Assembly (NCBI RefSeq): GCF_045762675.1
Contig: NZ_JBJDLK010000001.1
Span: 434,001 to 498,000, forward strand
Length of the DNA stretch: 64,000 nucleotides
Direction of reading: 5' to 3'
Source of the DNA: Elizabethkingia meningoseptica_A
GTDB taxonomy: Bacteria; Bacteroidota; Bacteroidia; Flavobacteriales; Weeksellaceae
Shown here: positions 33,702 to 42,135 of the stretch, piece after piece
Numbering within the stretch: the stretch's first letter is position 1
How the letters are laid out: every line of letters starts with the position of its first letter
Translations under genes and position numbers: made by a program
Notes under the pieces: model-generated
What the model was told of the DNA's origin: nothing
Databases searched by the model: none
Seen by the model: only the letters and a program-made list of their open reading frames with translations

Positions 33702-34646
33702 ATGCTCGAAACGAAAACACCATTTACTGAAAAAAAATACAACCAGTTGCAAACGGACTTCAGGGTGGAAGCAGTTGCAGCTAATATTATCCGGTTTTTC
33801 GACCCGGACGCCAATATTCTTATTAAGCGTATCGGACTGAACGATCGGGCTTATCTGAAGGATATAAAAGAGATTAACACTTCTTACTATGATCTGGATG
33901 AAGAAAATCTGGTTATAGAAACATACAGGGAAGGAATTTATGACTATCTGCCGGAAGGTGTTTTTCATCCGCCGTCGCTTGGAAATTCGGGACCGAATAT
34001 CGATAGTATTGTAAAGGAAATCCGTAAACAGAAGGCTGTTGAAGAGCATGCAAGGAAGTTCTTTCAGCCATTTGAACTGGAGTTCTTTTATACCCATGTC
34101 AGTGCCTTATTAAAAGAATCTGAGTTCGATGCCGAAAATAACAGAAATGCCCTTTTAGAGCTTGCTTCAGAGCTTTGGCCGATATTACGGAAAATTGATT
34201 CTGATTCTGCCAAAATACTCGTTCATATTTTACCCTTTATTCATGAAGTAAGAGGAAATAAAGTATGGATAGAAAAATTCCTGAGTGCATTTTTAAAAGT
34301 TCCGGTTGAAATTACCTTTCAGGCAAATATTATCGAAGCACAAGACGATGATAATGGTATCACCGCATTGGGGAATGCCCGCTTAGGCGTTACATTTATT
34401 CCGACGGGCAGACACATGGATGGTGACCTTAACTGGATGATAAATATAGGGACTATACCTTATGAGGATATACAGCGCTATATTCCGGGGAGTCCGTTTA
34501 GAGAATTATTGAGAGAATTATATGACTTTTTTGTACCTGTATCGGTAAAGATTTTTGAAAATTTTATTACCACAAAAGATGATAAATCTTTTATTTTAGG
34601 AGCTGATAATGATAGAGATAGATTAGGTTATTCTACTTTTTTATAG
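33702..34646 (+). CDS. tssG: T6SS baseplate protein TssG
   Basis: This 314-aa protein has the TssG-like mixture of an N-terminal helical part (YNQLQTDFRVEAVAANIIRFF) and a C-terminal domain with ARLGVTFIPTGRHMDGDLNWMINIG near residues 227-251, comparable with the GRLGxxxVxG segment of TssG. Together with TssE and TssF it makes the baseplate wedge. It lies 35 nt after tssF and 53 nt before tssN. Confidence 0.82.
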   Translation: MLETKTPFTEKKYNQLQTDFRVEAVAANIIRFFDPDANILIKRIGLNDRAYLKDIKEINTSYYDLDEENLVIETYREGIYDYLPEGVFHPPSLGNSGPNIDSIVKEIRKQKAVEEHARKFFQPFELEFFYTHVSALLKESEFDAENNRNALLELASELWPILRKIDSDSAKILVHILPFIHEVRGNKVWIEKFLSAFLKVPVEITFQANIIEAQDDDNGITALGNARLGVTFIPTGRHMDGDLNWMINIGTIPYEDIQRYIPGSPFRELLRELYDFFVPVSVKIFENFITTKDDKSFILGADNDRDRLGYSTFL

Positions 34647-34699
34647 CTCATATAAAATGATTACATTTACTACAAGTACAAAAATAAATAATTATTATT

Positions 34700-35620
34700 A
34701 TGGAGTTCAACTCTATTAAAGGAGTATTTTTAAGATACATTTTAATGCCCTTATTTGTTGCCATCATGATGTTCATTATGGGAATAATAAGGAAGAATAC
34801 ACCTGCTGTTAAATTAAAGCATATTATCGTTTATGTATTATTATGCAGTATATGTCTGGCGCTTCCCGGAGTTTTCGGTTTTGCCGGAAATCTCTTTAAT
34901 CCATACTGGTATCTTGGTGCTCAGCTTATATTTTTAGCATTGGGAATTGTACATGTGAACCTGTTGCATCACTATTTCCGTAAACACTTTACTTCAACAA
35001 CAAGAAGCATTGTTTTCGAGTGTATACTCAGTATTACCTGTATTGCATTAGGAGGCTATCTTTTTGTTCTGATTTTTAAATGGATAAGCACGGGGCTTGG
35101 CAATCCTTTTATATCAGCTACCAGTCTGGTCGCTTTTATTATCCCATTACTATTTTACTATTGCTACATCTCTTTTATCAGTATACCATTCGATATTTAT
35201 AAGACCTGGAGTTATGACCCAAGCCAGAAGCCCTTTAATTTTCAGGGTGTTGATCTGGACCGGCTGATGGTTCTAAATGTAGAATTAAGTAAAAACTCTG
35301 AAGACCAGCAAAGATTCAGAATTAAAGCGAAAACATTGCCTACAGGTATAACATACGGTGACTGGTTTTTCAGGGTAGTGGATGATTACAATCACAAAAA
35401 TCCCAATGGCAAAATCCAGCTGACAGACTATAATAATAATTCCTATTACTGGATTTTCTACATTAAAAAATCATTCTTCAGTGCCCGAAAATATATAGAT
35501 TTTGAAAAAGACATTTCAGCAAATAAAATATCTGAAAATCAGGTGATTATTTGTAAACGGGTAATACGCCATCAGGAAGAAGGTGAAAAAGAACAGCTTA
35601 TTATTAGTGAAGCAAAATAA
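34700..35620 (+). CDS. tssN: T6SSiii integral membrane protein TssN
   Basis: This 306-aa protein has five predicted membrane helices in the first 180 residues (for example LMPLFVAIMMFIMGII, HIIVYVLLCSICLALPG, LGAQLIFLALGIVHVNLL). A cytosolic C-terminal domain (about 185-306) begins near KPFNFQGVDLDRLM. TssN is an inner-membrane protein found only in the Bacteroidota T6SS, and it probably anchors the baseplate to the TssOPQR membrane complex. Its position between tssG and tssK is the usual one. No truncation is seen. Confidence 0.85.
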   Translation: MEFNSIKGVFLRYILMPLFVAIMMFIMGIIRKNTPAVKLKHIIVYVLLCSICLALPGVFGFAGNLFNPYWYLGAQLIFLALGIVHVNLLHHYFRKHFTSTTRSIVFECILSITCIALGGYLFVLIFKWISTGLGNPFISATSLVAFIIPLLFYYCYISFISIPFDIYKTWSYDPSQKPFNFQGVDLDRLMVLNVELSKNSEDQQRFRIKAKTLPTGITYGDWFFRVVDDYNHKNPNGKIQLTDYNNNSYYWIFYIKKSFFSARKYIDFEKDISANKISENQVIICKRVIRHQEEGEKEQLIISEAK

Positions 35621-35649
35621 CAGACCAAATAACAAAATAAAAAAATCAG

Positions 35650-36795
35650 ATGATACAACCTATCAGACATAATGCGATCAATTGGGTGGACGGGATGAAA
35701 GTTTCTCAAAGTCACCTTAATGAACAGGATAATTTTGTGATAGATACCATCAGGGATGCCAATGCTCTGAAGATTAATAATTTTAATTATGGCTTATTGC
35801 CAATGTCCGGACAATTCTCGGAAAAAACTGTTTTTGAAATTTACAGTACGGCAACAAATGATGCCCAGTTGGTGATTAAAAACTGTAATGCCATAACCCT
35901 CGCAGGCTACAGAATTGAAATCAACGATTTCAATGTCAATGTAAGAAGCCTTGCCAAAAATTTATCATCTGCAGAAGATTATATTGATGGTGACTACTAT
36001 ATTCTTATTTCAGTAAATCCATTTAATAAAATTCCGTTTGGTGAAATAGATCCGGAAGAGATTCCGCCGAGACATCCTTATTCCAAACCCAGCTATACTA
36101 TAGAAATGGTAGATGTTGCTGCACTGAACAGCAATCTTTCCGGAGGGAACTATATTGTACTGGGGAAAGTGAGCTTCAGATCTAATTTTGCACAGATTGA
36201 TACCAATTTTATTCCGCCGTCTACCTCTTTACAGAGCCACCAGAAATTAGGAGAATATTACAATGGTTTTGTAAGATCAGTATCTAATCTTCAGCAGTAT
36301 GCTTTTAAAATCATTCAGAAATCATCGCACAAAGATCAGAATACCACACTGGCCAATAATGTAAGATCGCTTTGTTCAACACTAATCAATACACTGGCGG
36401 ACAATTATTTCCAGTTTAAAAATATTGTTACAGAGCAGCCACCGATTTACCTGATCAATATTTTTTCAAAAACTGCGTTACATTTATATAATACAACACA
36501 GATGATTCCTAATGCTGAGCTTGAAGAAATGCTGAATTACAGTCTTGAATGGAGTGAAGTAGCACCTCATACCTTTCTGGGACAACTAACCACCGTTTCA
36601 GAGATCAGCTATGATCATTATAATTGCGGAGAGTATTTAAGAAGCATACAGTCACTGTTAAATTGCCTGGAAACAGTATTTGGCAAGTTAAGTGAATTAG
36701 ACTATATCGGTCAGAGAAGAGAAAATATTATTGTAACAGAACAGGAAATAAAATCCAATACCGATCCTAGAACAGGATGGAGTGTTCTGGACTAA
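35650..36795 (+). CDS. tssK: T6SS baseplate-membrane connector TssK
   Basis: This 381-aa protein opens with NAINWVDGMKVSQSHLNEQDNFV, the Bacteroidota version of the TssK start, where the family usually has a WxxGMxLxPQHF-type pattern. It is followed by an N-terminal receptor-binding-protein-like shell and a helical C-terminal half (LRSIQSLLNCLETVF near 336-350). TssK trimers link the TssEFG wedges to the membrane complex. It lies between tssN and tssB, 29 nt after the former. Confidence 0.85.
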   Translation: MIQPIRHNAINWVDGMKVSQSHLNEQDNFVIDTIRDANALKINNFNYGLLPMSGQFSEKTVFEIYSTATNDAQLVIKNCNAITLAGYRIEINDFNVNVRSLAKNLSSAEDYIDGDYYILISVNPFNKIPFGEIDPEEIPPRHPYSKPSYTIEMVDVAALNSNLSGGNYIVLGKVSFRSNFAQIDTNFIPPSTSLQSHQKLGEYYNGFVRSVSNLQQYAFKIIQKSSHKDQNTTLANNVRSLCSTLINTLADNYFQFKNIVTEQPPIYLINIFSKTALHLYNTTQMIPNAELEEMLNYSLEWSEVAPHTFLGQLTTVSEISYDHYNCGEYLRSIQSLLNCLETVFGKLSELDYIGQRRENIIVTEQEIKSNTDPRTGWSVLD

Positions 36796-36843
36796 TATAC
36801 ACATGAATAGCTTCCGTTTGTTTTAGAAAAGCATTTAAAAAGT

Positions 36844-37386
36844 ATGTCTAATTTTTTTTCTAACTTTAGGAAGTTGTTTAATCCCATATTGGGGAAAAAA
36901 ACAGAGAAACAACAAAACACAACAATAAAAACATCAGATATGGCAATGTATAATTATGGCGTTGGCGGAAACGAAATTAAGGTTGACGCTAATGAGGCAA
37001 TTCAAGAGATACAGGAGAACAGGTCTCTTATTGTAAGTCAGTTAACTTCAGAAGAACCAATGATGCCCGAAATCGTAAGAGGGTTAAAAACAATAGAAGA
37101 TGTCTTCAGGCATTTTGAACCTTCTGTTTCTGTACAGCATGAAAAAGAAGACGGAACATTTATAGATGAAGAATTCCGTTTTCAGACACTGGGAGACTTT
37201 ACTCCAAAGAGTCTTACACAGAATTCAGATTACCTGCAACAGTTGAGTATTGAGCAGGAGCAGTATAACAAAATACTGCGTCAGCTTAAAAATAATAAAA
37301 TTCTACGCAACATGCTTGAAAATGAACAGACAAAAGCAGCTTTTGTAGAAGTCTTGAAAGAAGTAGCAAAAGAACTTGAGAAATAG
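36844..37386 (+). CDS. tssB: T6SS sheath small subunit TssB
   Basis: As drawn this is 180 aa. An internal ATG at 36940 (MAMYNYGVGGNEIKVDANEA) gives 148 aa and starts exactly where the conserved TssB-like sequence begins. The 32 upstream residues are basic, poorly structured and preceded by a weak leader, so the shorter form is likely. The body contains EIVRGLKTIEDVFRHFEP, EFRFQTLGDFTPKSL and a helical end typical of the small sheath protein that co-polymerises with TssC into the contractile tail. It lies 26 nt before tssC. Confidence 0.85.
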   Translation: MSNFFSNFRKLFNPILGKKTEKQQNTTIKTSDMAMYNYGVGGNEIKVDANEAIQEIQENRSLIVSQLTSEEPMMPEIVRGLKTIEDVFRHFEPSVSVQHEKEDGTFIDEEFRFQTLGDFTPKSLTQNSDYLQQLSIEQEQYNKILRQLKNNKILRNMLENEQTKAAFVEVLKEVAKELEK

Positions 37387-37412
37387 TTGTTCACTAAATC
37401 ATACAATGTATT

Positions 37413-38771
37413 ATGGAAAATAAACCACAGGCAGCACCTCAGCAGGAAAGTCAACAGCAGCAACATACAGGACAAAAAGCCAATCCGTTAAACGAACTGA
37501 ACAAAGTCGGAGGATTCGGTTTTGTAGAAACGGTTATAGATGGCATTGCCAATATGAATCCTACACGGAAGGCAAGAAAAGAAATCTTTTTGAACGATCA
37601 GAACAAAGATCAGGAAAGAAAAGATTTAATGCAGAAAATTAACCTATGGATCAACCTCCTGGAAAATAATTCTTCAGCAGAACAAATGGCGGATGCTGCT
37701 AAAAACAAAGCAACATCAGCAGAAAATAATCTGAAGCATAACTTAAAAAATACACTGGATACCGTAAGAGATCTGGAAACTTCTTACCGGACAATGGCGC
37801 AGTTTTATAAAAATACTGAGCTTGATAAAGTGGATAATGTAAGTATAGTGAATGCTTCTATAGACCAGATGAAAGATTTGGATAATCCTTTGTTCATCGA
37901 TGCTATTGCAGCCGAGTTTAAGCAAAACTACGACAGATTAGATCTTAGAGATAACTATTCTATTTTAGCAATTCCCGGATATTTAGGCTCCAACAAAGTG
38001 GTTGAAAAATGGGCAAAAATATGCAATGAGAATAAAGTAATGATGGTTACCGATTTTGCGAATCTGGATAAACCGGATGACGTTGTCGACCTTTTCCATT
38101 CTGCAAATCTTACCGGCGGCGAACTACACAGAAGTAATGTTATTATGACTTGTAATTGGCTTGTAGGAAGAGGAAAAGCAGAGGAAGTAGGAGAGGAAGA
38201 GAATGTTGATCTTCCACCGTCTACATCATTGGCAGGTAAAATTCACAGAACGCTGATGTCTCAGGTTGCTGCAGGAAAAAAACACGGAAATATCAACGAA
38301 GTAGATGCGGTAAAGTTTGATCTTAAGAAGAGTGAAATTTCTCAGTTAGAAAAAATGGGACTTGTTCCTATGGTTAATGAATACGGGAAAATTATGGCCT
38401 TCTCGGCTAAAACTTTATTTACCGGAGATAACATCGGACTTCAGACATATTCAGTTGTACGTGTATTCGATTACGTGACTAAGGTATTACTGGACTTCCT
38501 GAACAGAAGAGCATTTGAAAACTGGACTCCAAGAAATGAAGATGATCTTAGAAAGCAGATTGTTTCATTCCTGGATGGTATTAAAGGAGCAGATAAGCTT
38601 ATTGAGAATTTCAAAATCGTAAGATTTGAACAGGATAAAGTGAACAAAGACCGTGTATGGCTGGATATCCGCCTGACACCATATTTTCCTACCAAGAGTT
38701 TTGTAATTAAACTGGATGGTCATAAAGGAGATGATGGTAACGAGTGGGATGCACAGTATACCCAGGAATAA
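37413..38771 (+). CDS. tssC: T6SS sheath large subunit TssC
   Basis: This 452-aa protein starts with a flexible Q-rich stretch (residues 1-30). The C-terminal half has the sheath-fold features SVVRVFDYVTKVLLDFLNRRAFENWTPRNEDDLRKQI (split across about 350-390), VRFEQDKVNKDRVWLDIRLTPYFPTKSFVIKL and a gene-end GD-rich tail. With TssB it builds the contractile sheath that drives Hcp and VgrG outward. ClpV later takes it apart. A terminator lies just after the gene. Confidence 0.9.
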   Translation: MENKPQAAPQQESQQQQHTGQKANPLNELNKVGGFGFVETVIDGIANMNPTRKARKEIFLNDQNKDQERKDLMQKINLWINLLENNSSAEQMADAAKNKATSAENNLKHNLKNTLDTVRDLETSYRTMAQFYKNTELDKVDNVSIVNASIDQMKDLDNPLFIDAIAAEFKQNYDRLDLRDNYSILAIPGYLGSNKVVEKWAKICNENKVMMVTDFANLDKPDDVVDLFHSANLTGGELHRSNVIMTCNWLVGRGKAEEVGEEENVDLPPSTSLAGKIHRTLMSQVAAGKKHGNINEVDAVKFDLKKSEISQLEKMGLVPMVNEYGKIMAFSAKTLFTGDNIGLQTYSVVRVFDYVTKVLLDFLNRRAFENWTPRNEDDLRKQIVSFLDGIKGADKLIENFKIVRFEQDKVNKDRVWLDIRLTPYFPTKSFVIKLDGHKGDDGNEWDAQYTQE

Positions 38772-38789
38772 TACTTATAAAATCAATAC

Positions 38790-38831
38790 AGAGAGGGATT
38801 TCATAAAACACATGGGATTCCTCTCTTTTTT
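38790..38831 (+). terminator. terminator after tssC
   Basis: A 13-bp stem including G-U pairs (AGAGAGGGATTTC with GGGATTCCTCTCT) is followed by TTTTT. It separates tssB-tssC from clpV. Confidence 0.7.
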
Positions 38832-38888
38832 CCAATGGTAAAAACCTGTTGGAAAATAAGCAACAACATCAAATCAACAAAAATATAA

Positions 38889-41381
38889 ATGAGTGTACTA
38901 ATTTCAAATGAAACAGTGAAACAGCTGTTTCACATAGCACAGTCTATAGCCAGAGAAAATTATAATGCGACTTATGGCGCTCCCCATCTCTTACAGGCTT
39001 CTGTACATCGTGATATAGGGCTGCGGGAGTTTTTGCAGAGTATAGATAAAGATCCAAATTACTTTTATGACTGGGCAGATGTAAGAATTGAAGATTATCC
39101 TAAAACAGCCCATTTACCGGAAGAAGTTTCACAATCCGAAGAAGTAAAAGGGATTTTATCCGAAGCAGATGACATCCGGATACGACTGGGACTGGATGAA
39201 GTAACACCCATCTGTATTCTGGCGAGTATTGCCAAGCCCCATGTCGTTTACGATACTCAGGAATTAAAATCACTTCCCCTGCGGGAACATGAAATACTAA
39301 ATCATTACCGTGGAGAAAATGCACATTTGGAAGATAAAACAGAAGCGCTGTTCAATACTCCCTACAAAGAAGCCTCCTCATTTCCTGCTATAAACAGCTA
39401 TTGTGTAGACAAAACCCTACAGGCCTTACAAGGAAAATTAGATCATATTATCGGTCGTGATAAAGAGCTGAGAATGCTTATTGAGATCCTTTGCCGCCGG
39501 TCGAAGCCTAATGTAATTATTGTAGGTGAACCCGGAGTTGGTAAAACGGCTTTAATAGAAGGATTTGCAGAAGAAATTAATAAAGGAAACGTTCCGGAAT
39601 TACTCAAAAATGCAACACTTTTAGAGCTGGATACAGGTGCTTTGCTTGCTGGAACCTCTTATAAAGGTGAAATAGAAGACAGACTTAAAAAAGTAATCAA
39701 TGAATGTAAAAAAATAGATAAAGCTGTTTTGTTTATTGATGAAATCCATACGCTTCTGGATAGTAAAGGAAGTGCCGGAAATGTGGCAAATCTTTTGAAA
39801 CCGGAACTCGCCCGTGGTGAAATTACTGTTATCGGGGCAACAACCCAGGAAGAATACCGGAAAATTATTGAACCGGAAAAGGCATTTAACAGACGTTTTG
39901 AAGTATTGCATGTAGAAGAACCGGATGATGCAACCTGTGTTAAAATGATTGATATTCTTTTGGATGGCTATAAATTACACCATAAAGTTGAGGTAGAGAA
40001 AACAGCTCTTGCTGAATGTGTACGTCTTTCCAAAAGATATGCAAAAGGTAAGAAACTGCCGGATGCTGCAATAGATCTTCTGGACAGGACTATGGCAGCA
40101 ATTAAGATGCTGGATGAACTCTCTGAAAGCGAACTTGGAAAATGGAAACAAAGCTATGATGCTCTGCTTAAAGAAGAATATGCTGATGAAAAAGACCTGC
40201 TGGATGAACTGATCTGGCATTTTAAACTATTGCAGGACCGCTTAAGCCCTATTTTGTGGGGATCGCTTTCTGAGCAGAATCAACTGGACAGTTCAATGGG
40301 AACAGACCAGGCTAAGAAAATTATTGAAGATACCTATGCGGAACTTCAGCAGCATGCAGCGGTAAAACGCGAGAAAGTCGGGAAGTTAGAACTTGCCGCA
40401 GTAATGGCGGCAAAAACGGGTATTCCCATTGGTAAAATTCAGGCGCAGGAAAAAGAAAAGCTGATCAACATGGAGTCTTTACTACTCAAAAGAGTAGTAG
40501 GTCAGGATCATGCACTTAAAATCTTGTCCGATGCTATTGTAGAGAACCGAAGCGGTCTTAATAAAGCAGGGCAGCCAATAGGCTCATTCTTCCTGCTGGG
40601 ACCTACAGGAACCGGTAAAACCGAACTGGCAAAATCTATGGCAGAACTCCTTTTTAATGATGAAAAGGCAATGATCCGTTTTGACATGTCTGAATTTAAA
40701 GAAGAACATTCGGCAGCATTATTATACGGAGCGCCGCCGGGATATGTAGGATATGAAGAAGGCGGAATGCTGGTGAATAAGATAAGACAGCAGCCTTATA
40801 CAGTGGTATTATTCGATGAAATAGAAAAAGCACATCAATCAGTATTCGATGTTTTTCTTCAGATTATGGACGAAGGAAAAGTCCATGATAAATTAGGCAA
40901 AGAAGGTGATTTTAGCAATGCCTTAATTCTCTTTACCTCAAATATCGGAAGTGAAGAAATTGTAAAACAATTTGAAGAAGGAATTACACCGGATTCCAAA
41001 AAACTGATGCAGATTATGTCAGATTCCGGAAAGTTTCGTCCGGAGTTTTTAGCGCGTATTACGGAAATTATACCTTTTGCCCCAATTACAGAACAAATTG
41101 CAGAACGTATATTCCGCATTCAGCTAAAATCACTGATACAATCACTTCTGCGCCTCGGAATTGAATTTGAAATTTCCGATACGGCAGTACATCATTTAGC
41201 GGTTAACGGTTTTAGCAGCAGATACGGAGCAAGACAAATATCCGGTGTTATCAGAGCACAGTTGGCAAGACCTATTTCTAAAATGATTGTGAGAGAAGAA
41301 GTACATGCCGGTCAAAAAATAAGCATAGACTGGAATGCTGAAAAAGAAGAACTTAACTGGACTGTACAGGAGCCGGCATAA
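38889..41381 (+). CDS. clpV: T6SS sheath-recycling AAA+ ATPase ClpV/TssH
   Basis: This 830-aa Clp-type protein has an N-terminal domain (about 1-150), a first AAA domain with Walker A GEPGVGKTA (about 214-222) and FIDEIHT, a middle coiled-coil-like segment (about 400-500), and a second AAA domain with Walker A GPTGTGKTE (about 570-578) and LFDEIEKAH. ClpV disassembles contracted TssB/C sheath using ATP. It is the last structural gene of the cluster and ends at a bidirectional terminator shared with hcp2. The location and the absence of another Clp gene nearby support ClpV rather than ClpB. Confidence 0.93.
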   Translation: MSVLISNETVKQLFHIAQSIARENYNATYGAPHLLQASVHRDIGLREFLQSIDKDPNYFYDWADVRIEDYPKTAHLPEEVSQSEEVKGILSEADDIRIRLGLDEVTPICILASIAKPHVVYDTQELKSLPLREHEILNHYRGENAHLEDKTEALFNTPYKEASSFPAINSYCVDKTLQALQGKLDHIIGRDKELRMLIEILCRRSKPNVIIVGEPGVGKTALIEGFAEEINKGNVPELLKNATLLELDTGALLAGTSYKGEIEDRLKKVINECKKIDKAVLFIDEIHTLLDSKGSAGNVANLLKPELARGEITVIGATTQEEYRKIIEPEKAFNRRFEVLHVEEPDDATCVKMIDILLDGYKLHHKVEVEKTALAECVRLSKRYAKGKKLPDAAIDLLDRTMAAIKMLDELSESELGKWKQSYDALLKEEYADEKDLLDELIWHFKLLQDRLSPILWGSLSEQNQLDSSMGTDQAKKIIEDTYAELQQHAAVKREKVGKLELAAVMAAKTGIPIGKIQAQEKEKLINMESLLLKRVVGQDHALKILSDAIVENRSGLNKAGQPIGSFFLLGPTGTGKTELAKSMAELLFNDEKAMIRFDMSEFKEEHSAALLYGAPPGYVGYEEGGMLVNKIRQQPYTVVLFDEIEKAHQSVFDVFLQIMDEGKVHDKLGKEGDFSNALILFTSNIGSEEIVKQFEEGITPDSKKLMQIMSDSGKFRPEFLARITEIIPFAPITEQIAERIFRIQLKSLIQSLLRLGIEFEISDTAVHHLAVNGFSSRYGARQISGVIRAQLARPISKMIVREEVHAGQKISIDWNAEKEELNWTVQEPA

Positions 41382-41383
41382 AT

Positions 41384-41414
41384 AAAAAACGACACATATC
41401 ATGTGTCGTTTTTT
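41384..41414. terminator. bidirectional terminator between clpV and hcp2
   Basis: A 14-bp stem (AAAAAACGACACAT with its complement) has a 3-nt loop and A- and T-rich flanks. It starts 2 nt after the clpV stop and is 22 nt from the hcp2 stop. Confidence 0.88.
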
Positions 41415-41435
41415 ATTTTATTTGCTTGTAAAGGC

Positions 41436-41843
41436 TTAGTTGTTAGGCCAGATACCATCGTAAGAAGCACCACCGTAAGTGATTTTCTCAGCGCTAATTA
41501 CAAAGCTGATTAGCATGTTGTTGCTGTCGATCGCGTCGAAGTCTACTTCGTGCTGGATTACATAACCGTTTTCCCAGTTAAGTTTGATTAATGTACCCTC
41601 TTCGTGTGATTTGTTAAAAGTAATCTCTCCTGTAGTAGGCTTGTATTTACCGTTTAACAAAGATTCGATGATGTCTGATTTCTCAGTTGCTTCAACTGTA
41701 ACTTTAATAATAGCGTTTGAAGGATCAGAAGCAACTCTACCTGAAACATCAGTAGAACGTGCTACGCTGTAGTTAAGTTTTAATACTTTTTGATCAGCTC
41801 CGTTGTTGAATTTTAAGATAGCTCTTGAATTGTTAGCAGCCAT
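41436..41843 (-). CDS. hcp: T6SS tube protein Hcp/TssD (second copy)
   Basis: This 135-aa protein differs from hcp1 mainly in the first 15 residues (AANNSRAILKFNNGADQ) and at scattered sites. It keeps KVLKLNYSV, GRVASDPSNAIIKVTVEATEK and LIKLNWENGYVIQHEVDFDAI. It stands on the opposite strand from clpV and vgrG2 and has its own promoter and palindrome. It may be the main tube protein or a variant with preference for certain cargo. Which copy is expressed cannot be told from the sequence. Confidence 0.95.
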   Translation of the reverse strand: MAANNSRAILKFNNGADQKVLKLNYSVARSTDVSGRVASDPSNAIIKVTVEATEKSDIIESLLNGKYKPTTGEITFNKSHEEGTLIKLNWENGYVIQHEVDFDAIDSNNMLISFVISAEKITYGGASYDGIWPNN

Positions 41844-41927
41844 AATTTCTAAATTTAAAAGTTAATAATTAATATAAAATGATTTTACTGTTTTCTGGTT
41901 GCAAGAAAATTTCATTTTTCAATAAAC

Positions 41928-41956
41928 CAAAGATATAAGGCTTTTAAGTATTCAAA
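41928..41956 (-). promoter_or_regulatory. promoter of hcp2
   Basis: On the minus strand TTTG (41953-41956), a 17-nt spacer and TATCTTTG (41928-41935) match the Bacteroidota -33/-7 consensus exactly. It ends 84 nt before the start codon. Confidence 0.75.
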
Positions 41957-41978
41957 ATCAATAAATAAGGAAAAGATG

Positions 41979-41999
41979 AAAATTGTAGTAATTCTACGA
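41979..41999 (-). promoter_or_regulatory. T6SS-type palindromic operator, site 4 (hcp2, perhaps also vgrG2)
   Basis: Toward hcp2 it contains GTAGAATTACTACAATTTT, identical over 19 nt to site 3. It ends 44 nt before the -7 box. Read the other way, the same palindrome lies 47 nt before a -7-like box for vgrG2, so one site could serve both divergent genes. Confidence 0.78.
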
Positions 42000-42026
42000 T
42001 TTTATATCATATTCAAAAAAAGTACA

Positions 42027-42058
42027 TTTGTTTAGTACATTGGTCAGATTATATTTTG
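42027..42058 (+). promoter_or_regulatory. promoter candidate for the vgrG2 operon
   Basis: TTTG (42027-42030), a 19-nt spacer and TATATTTTG (42050-42058). The -7 box has one extra base compared with TAnnTTTG. It ends 77 nt before the start codon at 42136. Confidence 0.4.
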
Positions 42059-42135
42059 TTGAAAAAATCAGGCAGTTTTATAACCTGTTAATGCACGAAA
42101 TAAAAAAATAAAACATCCTCTAATCCAATATATGT

